Assembly (NCBI RefSeq): GCF_002214505.1
Contig: NZ_CP015103.1
Coordinates: 372,001-436,000, forward strand
Reading direction: 5' to 3'
DNA length: 64,000 nucleotides
Source of the DNA: Thermococcus siculi
GTDB lineage: Archaea; Methanobacteriota_B; Thermococci; Thermococcales; Thermococcaceae
How positions within the stretch are numbered: position 1 is the stretch's first letter; each line of letters starts with the position of its first letter. The translations under genes were made by a program, and so were the position numbers. The notes beneath the pieces are model-generated. The model did not search any database. It was not told the DNA's origin and saw nothing but the letters and a program-made list of their open reading frames with translations. Below, in pieces: positions 33,308 through 40,982 of the stretch.

Positions 33308-33861
33308 CGATGACTGCCCAGGAAGTCCTTGAGAGACTCCAGGAGGTTCTCGGAGAGGCCATCCTTTCCCACGAGATAAGGGAGTACACGATGGGCGTCA
33401 AGAGGAAGAGAACCTACGGCGAGGTCTGGCTCACGATAAGGCCCGAGGCCCTCAGGAAGGCTGTGGAGGCGGTGTTCGGCATCGACTACCCCCACCTGCA
33501 CTTCATAACAGGCAACGACGAGGGCGGGGAGGTCATAACGGTGGTCTACTCCTTCGGCCTCTTCTACGCCAACCCCTGGGGGGAGGTGAGCGTGGTCATC
33601 AAGTTCGACCTTCCAAAGAGCAACCTCGTCCTCCCGACGATAACCGACCTGATGATCGGCGCGGAGACCAACGAGAGGGAGATACGCGAGATGCTGGGAA
33701 TAGAGTTCGAGGGACTGAAGAACAAGAGGCACCTCTTCCTGCCCGACGACTGGCCGGAGGGCAAGTACCCGTGGAGGCGGGACGAGTACGGCGTCGAGGA
33801 CATGGTGAAACACACCCACAGGAGCGTGAACGAGATAAGGAAGGAGAGGGGGGAGCAGTAA
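33304..33861 (+). CDS. Second Mbh-type hydrogenase, subunit K (NuoC-like)
   Basis: A 185-residue NuoC-type subunit: PTITDLMIGAETNEREIREML, then LFLPDDWPEGKYPWRRDEYG. It starts in an ATGA overlap with subunit J, and its TAA shares a base with the subunit L ATG (TAATG at 33859). Confidence 0.92.
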   Translation: MTMTAQEVLERLQEVLGEAILSHEIREYTMGVKRKRTYGEVWLTIRPEALRKAVEAVFGIDYPHLHFITGNDEGGEVITVVYSFGLFYANPWGEVSVVIKFDLPKSNLVLPTITDLMIGAETNEREIREMLGIEFEGLKNKRHLFLPDDWPEGKYPWRRDEYGVEDMVKHTHRSVNEIRKERGEQ

Positions 33862-35099
33862 TGGCCAAAACCCAGTACTACGTGCCCGTCGGCCCGATTC
33901 ACCCGGCGCTAAAGGAGCCGATTCGCGTCGAGGCGAGGGTCGAGGGGGAGAAAATAGTCGAGGTGGACGTCAAGAGGGGCTTCGCCCACAGGGGAATAGA
34001 GTACATGGGTATGAAGAGGAACGCCATCCAGACCCTCTACCTCTCGGAGAGGATATGCGGAATCTGCTCGATATCGCACCCCTACGCCTTCGTCGTTGGC
34101 AGCGAGAAGGCACTCGGAATAGAGGCCCCGCCGAGGGCGCAGTACATCAGGACGATAATAGGCGAGCTTGAGAGGATACACAGCCACATACTCTGGCTCG
34201 GCGTCGTTGCACACGAGATGGGCTTCGATTCGCTGCTCTTCTGGACGTGGAAGGGCAGGGAGAAGCTCCTCGACATACTGGAACTGATAACGGGCAACAG
34301 GATAAACTACTCGGTCTTCATGATAGGCGGTGTGAGAAGGGACATCAAAGAGAGCCACGTCAAGGCCCTCAGGGATATGATAAACTACTACAGAACCTTC
34401 AACGAGGAAATGAAGGACGTTTTCCTCTCCGATCCGGTCTACAAGGCCAGGACGAGGGGAGTAGCCCAGCTCTCGAAGAAGATGGCTCTTGAGCTGAACG
34501 TCGTCGGGCCGGTGGCGAGGGCCGCCGGCATCAGAATGGACGTCAGGCAGGACATGCCCTACGACGCCTACGCGGACATAGGGGTGAGGGCCATCGTGCC
34601 CCAGGACATCGTCGGCGAGGCGAGGGGCGATGCGTACGACATCACCATGGTGAGGCTCTACGAGATAGACCAGAGCCTGGACATCATAGAGTACTGCCTC
34701 GACGAGATGCCCGAGGGGAAGCTGATGGCGATACCGAACTACGTGGCCCTCCTGGCGAAGATCAGGAGGACGGAGGGCGAGGCGATAGGAGCGCACGAGG
34801 CCCCGCGCGGCGAGGTCATCCACTACTTCAGGTACGGGAACAAGCGCGACGGCCCGCTCTTCTGGAAGGTCATAGCGCCGAGCTACAACAACATCAACAC
34901 GTGGAAGCCGCTCCTGCTCGGTGCGGAGGTCGCTGACATACCGATAGTGGTCGCCTACATCGACCCCTGCATGTGTTGCAACGACAGGCTTGCAGTCGTC
35001 AGAAACGAGGAGGGCAGGATAATCGACCCGGAGGCGCTCCACAGGAAGGCGGTCGAAAAAACTGAGAGGCTCAAGCGCGAGCTGGGGGTGAGAGAATGA
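33861..35099 (+). CDS. Second Mbh-type hydrogenase, [NiFe] large catalytic subunit L
   Basis: A 412-residue group 4 [NiFe] large subunit. Cys66 and Cys69 (ERICGICS) and Cys370 and Cys373 (DPCMCCNDR) are all present, so a NiFe centre is expected; Cys372 is an extra cysteine inside the second motif. The C-terminal tail after Cys373 is 39 residues. The N-terminus (YYVPVGPIHPALKEPIRV) resembles MbxL/MbsL and formate-linked Mfh-type subunits more than MbhL. It is therefore a distinct paralogue, not a recent copy. Proton reduction or H2 oxidation with ferredoxin is inferred. Confidence 0.92.
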   Translation: MAKTQYYVPVGPIHPALKEPIRVEARVEGEKIVEVDVKRGFAHRGIEYMGMKRNAIQTLYLSERICGICSISHPYAFVVGSEKALGIEAPPRAQYIRTIIGELERIHSHILWLGVVAHEMGFDSLLFWTWKGREKLLDILELITGNRINYSVFMIGGVRRDIKESHVKALRDMINYYRTFNEEMKDVFLSDPVYKARTRGVAQLSKKMALELNVVGPVARAAGIRMDVRQDMPYDAYADIGVRAIVPQDIVGEARGDAYDITMVRLYEIDQSLDIIEYCLDEMPEGKLMAIPNYVALLAKIRRTEGEAIGAHEAPRGEVIHYFRYGNKRDGPLFWKVIAPSYNNINTWKPLLLGAEVADIPIVVAYIDPCMCCNDRLAVVRNEEGRIIDPEALHRKAVEKTERLKRELGVRE

Positions 35100-36061
35100 A
35101 CCCCGAAACCTTCATCTATGCGTTCACGTTCCCGCTCCTCGGGGTCTTCCTGGGGCTGGTCTACAAGGGTATAGACAGGCGCTTCTCGGCGAGGCTGACG
35201 TCGAGGATAGGGCCTCCGATAAGGCAGCCATTCTGGGACGTCGGAAAGCTCCTCCTCAAGGAGACCGTCGTTCCGGAGAACGCGGTGGCGTGGATATTCA
35301 ACGCGATGCCGGTAGTCTCCTTTGCCGCCTCAATGACGCTCCTGCTCTACATACCCTTCGGAGTCCTCAAGGCCCCGCTGGAGGGCTACGGCGACCTGAT
35401 CGTGATACTGTACCTGCTCACGCTCCAGTCGCTCTCGATGGCGATAGGCGGCTTCGCCTCGGGCAGTCCGTTCTCCTCCGTGGGAGCGCAGAGGGAAATG
35501 GTGCTGATGATGAGCTACGAGATGCCCCTGGCGACGGTAATAGTGGGCTTCGCGCTCGTGTACAGGAGCTTCTCGCTAACCACCATAGCATCGACCCCGG
35601 TCTGGAGCATCGTGGGGCCGCTGGCGGCGATGGGAATAGTGCTCCTCTTCATAGCCCTCCTCGTGGTCACTCCAGCGGAACTTGCGAAGCTCCCCTTCGA
35701 CATAGCCGAGGCCGAGACGGAGATCTGCGAGGGCATGCTCGCGGAGTACAGCGGGAGGAACCTGGCCCTGTTCTACCTCTCGGACGCCGTCAGGGGCTTC
35801 GCCATGGCGGCGCTGGAGGTGGTGCTGTTCTTCCCGTTCACGCTGACGGGAATGCTCGACCTCAACCTCACCGGCACGGGCTACTACGTCGTCGAGGCGC
35901 TGTGGTTCCTCTTCAAGGTGCTGGTCATCTACCTGCTGGCGGTGACCCTCGTCAGGACTTCCTTCGCGAGGTTCAGGATAGAGCAGGCCTCCAGGATATT
36001 CTGGGTCTACGTCAACATAATCGCCCTCGTCGGCGTTGCCCTCGTGTGGATGGGGGTGTGA
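35096..36061 (+). CDS. Second Mbh-type hydrogenase, membrane subunit M (NuoH-like)
   Basis: A 321-residue NuoH-type protein with about eight helices: SRIGPPIRQPFWDVGKLLL, GAQREMVLMMSYEMPLA, and KLPFDIAEAETEICEGMLAEYSG split across conserved acidic loops. It follows subunit L with a 4-base overlap. This L-then-M order is that of Mbh, not of the Mbx sulfane reductase operon. Confidence 0.92.
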   Translation: MNPETFIYAFTFPLLGVFLGLVYKGIDRRFSARLTSRIGPPIRQPFWDVGKLLLKETVVPENAVAWIFNAMPVVSFAASMTLLLYIPFGVLKAPLEGYGDLIVILYLLTLQSLSMAIGGFASGSPFSSVGAQREMVLMMSYEMPLATVIVGFALVYRSFSLTTIASTPVWSIVGPLAAMGIVLLFIALLVVTPAELAKLPFDIAEAETEICEGMLAEYSGRNLALFYLSDAVRGFAMAALEVVLFFPFTLTGMLDLNLTGTGYYVVEALWFLFKVLVIYLLAVTLVRTSFARFRIEQASRIFWVYVNIIALVGVALVWMGV

Positions 36062-36064
36062 TGA

Positions 36065-36559
36065 ATGGTAAACAAGATGATGTTTGTCCTGCTCAAACAG
36101 CTCGTCCACAGGCCGGCCACAAACCCCTTCCCGGTAAAGCACGCCCCCGCTAACGTTACCGAGCTTATAGAGAAGGTTCAGAAGGGCGAGGCCAGGATAA
36201 GCCCACCCGTGCCGATTCCGGAGGGCTTCAGGGGCAAGATACACTACGACCCGGAGAGGTGCATAGGCTGCAGGCTGTGCATAATGGTCTGCCCCGCGGA
36301 TGCCATGGAGTGGATTCCGGAGCTGAAGAAGATAAGGCACTACGCCTCGCGCTGCATGTTCTGCGCCCTCTGCGTCGACGTCTGCCCCGGCAAGAAGTTC
36401 CCCGGCGAGGAGAAGGCTGTGAAAGCCCTCAGCATGAGCGAGGAGTTCCTCCTGGCGGACTACGACAAGTACAGCGACAACCTCATAGAGGAGCCGCCCG
36501 AGGCGAGGGAACTATACGGGGGAAAGGAAACAGCGGTTGAAGCGGAAGAAAAGACCTAA
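36065..36559 (+). CDS. Second Mbh-type hydrogenase, subunit N (2x[4Fe-4S] ferredoxin)
   Basis: A 164-residue NuoI-like protein with CIGCRLCIMVCP and CMFCALCVDVCP. It is longer than MbhN, with about 20 extra residues before the first motif and a KKFPGEEKA insertion after the second. It closes operon 2. Its stop interlocks by 4 bases with the convergent ferritin-like gene. Confidence 0.92.
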   Translation: MVNKMMFVLLKQLVHRPATNPFPVKHAPANVTELIEKVQKGEARISPPVPIPEGFRGKIHYDPERCIGCRLCIMVCPADAMEWIPELKKIRHYASRCMFCALCVDVCPGKKFPGEEKAVKALSMSEEFLLADYDKYSDNLIEEPPEARELYGGKETAVEAEEKT

Positions 36560-37044
36560 CTCTCCCCGTTTTTCAATTCTTCGTACCTCTCCCTGAGCAT
36601 CTCGTAGTGCCTCTTCTCGACCTCAGCGAGCCTCCGATAGAGCTTCCTGAGTTCCTCATCCTCGACCTTCTCTGCCAGGAGCGCGTAGGATCTGTGGGCT
36701 ATCAGCTCGCTCTCCATGGCAACCCTCAGAACTTCGTCGATCTGGTCGGCCCTCCAGAACCTGTCGATGACCGGGAGAACCTCTATGGGGGGTATGTCCA
36801 TCTCCGGCCTCCTGCCGTAGCGGCTCTCGTAGTGGGCCCCGAGTTCGGTCGCGTGCTTCATGGAGTCGGCGGCGAGTTTTTCGAAGGTCCCCACCAGCTC
36901 CTCCCCCAGACCGAGGTCCCTGGCCCTCCTGGCCAGTTCGCTGTAGAACTCGGCCTCCTTCTTTTCCCCCTCTATCCAGTACGCCAGGGCCTCCTCGTAG
37001 CTCAGCCTTGAAAGGGCCTCGACTATCTCGTCCACGTCGTACAT
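36556..37044 (-). CDS. Ferritin-like/rubrerythrin-type diiron protein
   Basis: A 161-residue four-helix protein with the ferritin-like carboxylate pattern: EKKEAEFYSEL, DSMKHATELG, MESELIAHRSY and LAEVEKRHYEML, giving two ExxH-type pairs for a diiron site. No C-terminal rubredoxin domain is present. I start at the ATG at 37044 after GGGATGGGAC; an upstream ATG at 37107 would overlap the neighbouring gene. Likely role is peroxide or iron handling. Confidence 0.82.
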   Translation of the reverse strand: MYDVDEIVEALSRLSYEEALAYWIEGEKKEAEFYSELARRARDLGLGEELVGTFEKLAADSMKHATELGAHYESRYGRRPEMDIPPIEVLPVIDRFWRADQIDEVLRVAMESELIAHRSYALLAEKVEDEELRKLYRRLAEVEKRHYEMLRERYEELKNGES

Positions 37045-37091
37045 GTCCCATCCCGTTCCAACTGGGGCGCAATCGTAAATAAGGCTTTGGC

Positions 37092-37271
37092 CTACCTGAC
37101 GAGCCATATCGTCAGGAACATGATTAGGTAAGCCACGATGCTGATGAGAATGTGAACCTTTATCCAGAGGTCCCTGCGCTTTGAGAGGAATATAAGCGCC
37201 CCGCTAAGCATGGCCAGGCTCATGAGGGCGAAACTCAGATAGCCGAGTGTGTAGTGGTCGAGGCTAACCAC
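37092..37271 (-). CDS. Two-helix membrane microprotein coupled to a SagB-type oxidoreductase
   Basis: A 59-residue protein if started at the GTG at 37271, which overlaps the upstream oxidoreductase stop by 8 bases. Two membrane helices (about 8-28 and 36-57) flank the basic SKRRDLWIKVH turn. A His near each helix (HYTLGY and KVHILI) could in principle hold haem, but this is only a suggestion. A longer frame to 37370 would lie inside the oxidoreductase. No family recognised. Confidence 0.6.
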   Translation of the reverse strand: MVSLDHYTLGYLSFALMSLAMLSGALIFLSKRRDLWIKVHILISIVAYLIMFLTIWLVR

Positions 37272-37974
37272 CCGGAACACCCACCGGGAAGATGTATAGC
37301 GGAACCCCATCCGTCCCCAGTATCTTGGCGACCTCAGCATCCGAGAAGGCCCCGACCGCAACCGTTCCAAGGCCCAACGCCGTCGCCTGGAGGTATATGT
37401 TCTGGCCTATATGCCCGGCCTCCATGTGGACGTACCTTATCCCGCGCTCGCCGTAGTAGTGCGTTGTCCTCTCGTAGTACGCCACGAGGACTATGTCGAC
37501 CGCGGCCCTTCCGACCCAGGACTGGTCGAGCGCCGCCCTCTGGAGTGCCCTTCTATAGTCGCCCTCCTTAACGAGTACGAGCGTGTGATTGAAGGGGTCG
37601 TAGCGGTAAACGCCCGGCCCGAGGTCTTCAACGTTTCCGGCCACCACGTAGACCTCGAAGGGGTACGTTGCACCGGCGCTCGGCGCGGCGCGGAACTTTC
37701 TGGCGGAATAGGTTATCCCCTGCGCCGCCCAGAGAAGCTGGGAGAGCTGTTCGAGCGTCACCGGCTCGTCCCGATAGGAGCGGATGCTCCTCCTCTTCGC
37801 TATCGCCTCCTCAACACTCATCCCCCCGGTCAGCCGCGGCTCGGGGAGAACCACAACCTCCCCGTTCGTTCCCCCCTCCCCGCCACGCCAGACGATGTAT
37901 GGCTTGGCTATCAGGAGGGCCGGGAGGGCCACGGCCAGCAGGCTCACCAGGTATGCCACCTTACGGAGGTTCAT
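37264..37974 (-). CDS. Membrane-anchored SagB/ThcOx-type nitroreductase-fold oxidoreductase
   Basis: A 236-residue protein. An N-terminal helix (about 6-26) with a basic start predicts an extracytoplasmic body. The nitroreductase domain shows AIAKRRSIRSYRDEPVTLEQ, LLWAAQGIT, APSAGATYPFEVYV, GVYRYDP and MEAGHIGQNIYLQATALGLG, the SagB-type dehydrogenase pattern that binds FMN. SagB enzymes usually oxidise azoline peptides in the cytoplasm with a cyclodehydratase, but no such partner is nearby. Substrate unknown. Confidence 0.82.
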   Translation of the reverse strand: MNLRKVAYLVSLLAVALPALLIAKPYIVWRGGEGGTNGEVVVLPEPRLTGGMSVEEAIAKRRSIRSYRDEPVTLEQLSQLLWAAQGITYSARKFRAAPSAGATYPFEVYVVAGNVEDLGPGVYRYDPFNHTLVLVKEGDYRRALQRAALDQSWVGRAAVDIVLVAYYERTTHYYGERGIRYVHMEAGHIGQNIYLQATALGLGTVAVGAFSDAEVAKILGTDGVPLYIFPVGVPGG

Positions 37975-38007
37975 GTTTATGAATCCGACTTCATCCTATT
38001 TTAGGAT

Positions 38008-38493
38008 TCACTCCACAACCTCGAACTTCAGCAGCTCGCCGCGCTTGATGACCCCAACCCCCGCCTTCTTCCCGAGAACCTCGATGACGACGGTGTAATC
38101 CGGGTCGCTCAGGTTCACGGGGAGGGAAAAGTGCTCGACTATGAGGGCCCCGATTCCAACCTCCAGCTCCCTCTGGGAGAGTTTTTTGTTGCCGCGCACC
38201 TTGGCGCGGACCGCGAAGGTTCCGTTTATCCTTCCGGCCAGCTCGAGAACGGCGGCCTCTATCTCCTCCTTCTTTGCGGGCACGATAACGTCGAGGGGGA
38301 TGACCCTCTGTATAGCCTGGGTCTCGAAGTTCCTGAGCCTTTGGAGAGCCTCTTCCCTGGAAAGGGGAGTTTCCGCCAGGAGGACGCCCTTCCAGTCGGT
38401 TCCGTGGACTTCAACCTTTTCCATGGCCCACTCCAGTTCGAGGATGGCGTCGCCCTCGCGCCCTTGAGACGTCGTTACTATGAGAACCGTCAT
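38008..38493 (-). CDS. THUMP-domain RNA-binding protein (Tan1-like, COG1818)
   Basis: A 161-residue protein ending in a THUMP domain (about 60-155): INGTFAVRAKVRGNKKLSQRE, then VGIGALIVEHF and VNLSDPDYTVVIEVLG. The N-terminal half (TVLIVTTSQGREGDAILEL) matches archaeal homologues of yeast Tan1, a tRNA-binding partner in ac4C formation. It has GGTGAGCAGAG before the ATG and shares a divergent promoter with the ATPase gene. Confidence 0.85.
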   Translation of the reverse strand: MTVLIVTTSQGREGDAILELEWAMEKVEVHGTDWKGVLLAETPLSREEALQRLRNFETQAIQRVIPLDVIVPAKKEEIEAAVLELAGRINGTFAVRAKVRGNKKLSQRELEVGIGALIVEHFSLPVNLSDPDYTVVIEVLGKKAGVGVIKRGELLKFEVVE

Positions 38494-38514
38494 CTCTGCT
38501 CACCGATGGACAGG

Positions 38515-38537
38515 TTTTTATATTTTAGGCGCCTAAA
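38515..38537. promoter_or_regulatory. Divergent promoter with 14-base palindrome
   Basis: A TA-rich TTTTTATATTTT element (38515-38526) can serve as TATA box for both the THUMP gene (minus) and the ATPase gene (plus). It overlaps the perfect palindrome TTTAGGCGCCTAAA at 38524-38537, which falls between TATA box and start on the plus side and just upstream of the box on the minus side. Confidence 0.55.
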
Positions 38538-38554
38538 CTATGCGGTGAGTTAAA

Positions 38555-39760
38555 ATGGAAGCCGGCGGCCTTAAGCTTTACCCCTACCAGTCATACGAGG
38601 TTTACGGTCTTTCTCGAAACCCCTTCGAGCAGCTCGCAAGCGAGGGAATAGCCGACGTCGAGAGCATACACGTCTATCAGGAAATCGACATGCGCCTGCA
38701 GATGATAATCTCAGAGGTGCTCGGAAACAAGAGTTCCATAGCGCTGAGCATAGTTGGACCCCTGGGAATGGGCAAGACCCAGAGGCTGAAGACCCTCGCC
38801 AAAGCAATAGAGGAGAACCGGGGGAAGGCGATATACGTCAAGGTCGACACGAACGACATCCTCAAGCTCACGCGCGACATCTTCTACGCCCTCAAGCCGC
38901 CGAAGAGCAGGACGAACATCTTCCTCGAAAACCTCAGCAGGAAGCTAGGCTTCATCGACAGGCTTGAGAAGATGCTCAGCTCCCCAGGCGAGTACAAGAG
39001 CAGGGACATAGCGGAGCTTTTGACCGAGCAGATGGGGAAGTACCCCTACTGCGCTCTCCTCCTCGACGAGCTGGAGAACATGCAGAGCGCGAGGGAGCAG
39101 GAGAAGATACAGTTCTTCGAAATGCTGAGGCACTTCATAAGCAACATGCCGAAGGGCTGCGTGGTTGCCTTCGCCTGCGTTCCCGAAGCCTACGAGGAGT
39201 ACACGAAGATATTCCCGGCATTCTTCATGCGCCTGCACTACGAGTTCAAGCTGAGGCCCATGAGCATCGACGAGGCCTACGAGCTGGTCAAGAAGAGGCT
39301 CAACCGCGTCAGAATCCGCGATACCGACGACCCGCTCTATCCCTTCACCGAAGAGGCCATAAGGCTCATCCACCAGCTCGGGAAGGGCAACCCCAGGCAG
39401 ATATTAAGGCTCCTCCACTACGTGCTCAGCGAAGCGGCAAAGCACAAGTTCGACCCCATAGACGACTACGTGGTCACGACAATCCTCGAGGAGCCGAAGA
39501 GCCTGGAGGAGTACCTCACGAGGATTCCGAAGGAGTACAAGGACCTCGTCGAGGCGATAGTCTACGAGTTCAACGGCGGGCCTGTGAGCTACATACAGGT
39601 GGCGAAGGCCGTCAAGAGGCCCGGAATACAGGTCTACGACCAGCTCAACGAGCTGATAAGGCTCGGCTTCCTCGTGGGCGATCCGAAGGGCAACTACAAG
39701 GTTCCGGACTACGTGAGGAAGTTCCTGGAAGAGGGACAGGCAGAGAAGGAAGAAGAGTGA
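38555..39760 (+). CDS. AAA+ ATPase with C-terminal winged helix (ExeA/Cdc6-like)
   Basis: A 401-residue ATPase. After an N-terminal YGLSRNPFEQ motif as in ExeA/AAA_22 proteins come Walker A GPLGMGKT (68-75), Walker B LLLDE (168-172) with the following LENMQSAREQ, a sensor-like FACVPEAYEEY, and a lid with GKGNPRQILRLLHYV. The last 100 residues look like a winged-helix domain (AVKRPGIQVYDQLNELIRLGFL). It resembles Cdc6-type ATPases but is not a canonical Orc1/Cdc6. It is probably cotranscribed with the membrane hydrolase that follows after 6 bases. Function unknown. Confidence 0.75.
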   Translation: MEAGGLKLYPYQSYEVYGLSRNPFEQLASEGIADVESIHVYQEIDMRLQMIISEVLGNKSSIALSIVGPLGMGKTQRLKTLAKAIEENRGKAIYVKVDTNDILKLTRDIFYALKPPKSRTNIFLENLSRKLGFIDRLEKMLSSPGEYKSRDIAELLTEQMGKYPYCALLLDELENMQSAREQEKIQFFEMLRHFISNMPKGCVVAFACVPEAYEEYTKIFPAFFMRLHYEFKLRPMSIDEAYELVKKRLNRVRIRDTDDPLYPFTEEAIRLIHQLGKGNPRQILRLLHYVLSEAAKHKFDPIDDYVVTTILEEPKSLEEYLTRIPKEYKDLVEAIVYEFNGGPVSYIQVAKAVKRPGIQVYDQLNELIRLGFLVGDPKGNYKVPDYVRKFLEEGQAEKEEE

Positions 39761-39766
39761 GGGGCC

Positions 39767-40297
39767 ATGCCGAACTACGACGCCCACGTCCTCAGCGGGG
39801 TAGTCAGCTATCCGCTCGCCGTTGCGCTGGCGGGCTTTCTCTCGTCCAAGGGACTCCCCCTGGAGTTAACCACAATGGCGATGATCATAGGCTACGCCCT
39901 CTACGTCCTGGGTGCGGATTTACCGGACATGGATCATCCCAACGCGCTGATTCATCGAGGAACGAAGCCCATAGTGAGCGTCCTGGCCGGGGGAGCGACC
40001 TACATCAACGTGGCTGGCAGGATGAACCTCGGCGCGGAGTGGCTCAACACGGCGGCGGAATGGGGCATCGCGGTCGTGGTGGCGCTCATAGCGTGGTACG
40101 CCTTCACCTGGCTCATGCCTAGCCACAGGGGAATAGTGCACTCGCTGCTCTTCGCCTTCATCTACGGCGTCCTTGCCTTCCTCCTGGTCGAGTACGGGCT
40201 GGACATGAGCACCGGAGAGGGGTTATACGTCGGCCTGGTCGCGTTCCTCGGATACACACTGCACCTGGTGCTGGACAGATCCATTAAGCTCGTTTGA
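39767..40297 (+). CDS. YdjM-like membrane-bound metal-dependent hydrolase
   Basis: A 176-residue membrane protein with five or six helices. The metal-ligand pattern of DUF457/YdjM proteins is visible: MPNYDAHVLSG, LGADLPDMDHPNA, PSHRGIVHSL and GYTLHLVLD. It is a short version of the protein encoded at 2314-3711, without an OB fold. The ATG at 39767 follows GAGGGGCC. Confidence 0.78.
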   Translation: MPNYDAHVLSGVVSYPLAVALAGFLSSKGLPLELTTMAMIIGYALYVLGADLPDMDHPNALIHRGTKPIVSVLAGGATYINVAGRMNLGAEWLNTAAEWGIAVVVALIAWYAFTWLMPSHRGIVHSLLFAFIYGVLAFLLVEYGLDMSTGEGLYVGLVAFLGYTLHLVLDRSIKLV

Positions 40298-40346
40298 TCC
40301 ATTTAATTTATATCAACACCATCAATTGCTCTTAGGGGGTTCAACC

Positions 40347-40628
40347 ATGTTTGACGTTCAAGTTCATCCCAAGGTCATTAAGCAGGCTCCCAAACTACTC
40401 GAACCGGCCCACCTTAAGCGTTTCATGGATTTCCTCAAAGATGCCAAAACAAATCCACTCCCCAAGGGCTACGACGTTAAGCCCCTAACTGATCACAAGA
40501 TTTTGGGCCTGGACGGGTACCGGCTTAGACTCGGAAACTACCGTGTACTCTACGCTGTGGACTGGAAAAATAAGATCGTGTACGTTGTTAGAATAGAGTC
40601 CAGGAGTAGGGCCTACAAAAAGCGTTAG
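40347..40628 (+). CDS. relE: RelE/ParE-type toxin
   Basis: A 93-residue RelE-fold protein: VQVHPKVIKQAPKL, KPLTDHKILGLDGYRLRLGNYRVLYAVD, and a basic end VVRIESRSRAYKKR, close to archaeal RelE (mRNA interferase acting at the ribosome A site). It has its own promoter (TTTAATTTATATCA about 40 bases upstream) and the ribosome site GGGGGT before the ATG at 40347. No antitoxin gene lies upstream; the likely partner is convergent at its 3' end. Confidence 0.85.
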   Translation: MFDVQVHPKVIKQAPKLLEPAHLKRFMDFLKDAKTNPLPKGYDVKPLTDHKILGLDGYRLRLGNYRVLYAVDWKNKIVYVVRIESRSRAYKKR

Positions 40629-40861
40629 TTCTTAAGGCTCTCCGAGAGGATTTTAATGGCTTCGTCCCCGCTAACAGTCTCTACTTTTCCCTCTATCATA
40701 TCCTTTAGGTCCTTTTCAAACTCTTTAAGGGTGTCCTCATCTATCTCTTCATCTGGCTCCTCGGACACCATCTTTAGGAGCATGGCCCTAAGATCCTCTA
40801 ACTCTCTCTCAATCTCATCAATCTTCTGGAGGATCATGTAAGGGTTAATGGCCTCGCTCAT
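40625..40861 (-). CDS. Acidic coiled-coil protein, probable RelB-like antitoxin
   Basis: A 78-residue, strongly acidic, helical protein. KIDEIERELEDLRAMLLKM is a coiled coil, followed by an acidic EEPDEEIDEDTLKEFEKDLK stretch (split helices) and a C-terminal DEAIKILSESLKN. This is the layout of archaeal RelB, which wraps around RelE. It has its own ribosome site GGTGGGAGA and a TATA-like CTATTTAACTT. It is convergent with relE and their stop codons interlock at 40625-40628. Antitoxin assignment is inferred from form and position. Confidence 0.6.
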   Translation of the reverse strand: MSEAINPYMILQKIDEIERELEDLRAMLLKMVSEEPDEEIDEDTLKEFEKDLKDMIEGKVETVSGDEAIKILSESLKN

Positions 40862-40982
40862 TCTCCCACCGTGCGAGAGTTGTTTTCACAAGTTAAATAG
40901 TTTTTTGCCCTTTTCTTTTACCCATCCATGGGCAACAATGCTTTTAAGGGGGGCATATTAGGGAACCGCGGAGGTGGGAGAG

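Noticed and set aside
28451-36559. Operon 2 as the sulfane reductase Mbx/Mbs
   Set aside because: Mbx has two MrpD-like subunits, places M before J and, as I recall, lacks part of the NiFe cysteine set. Here there is one MrpD, L precedes M and all four cysteines are present.
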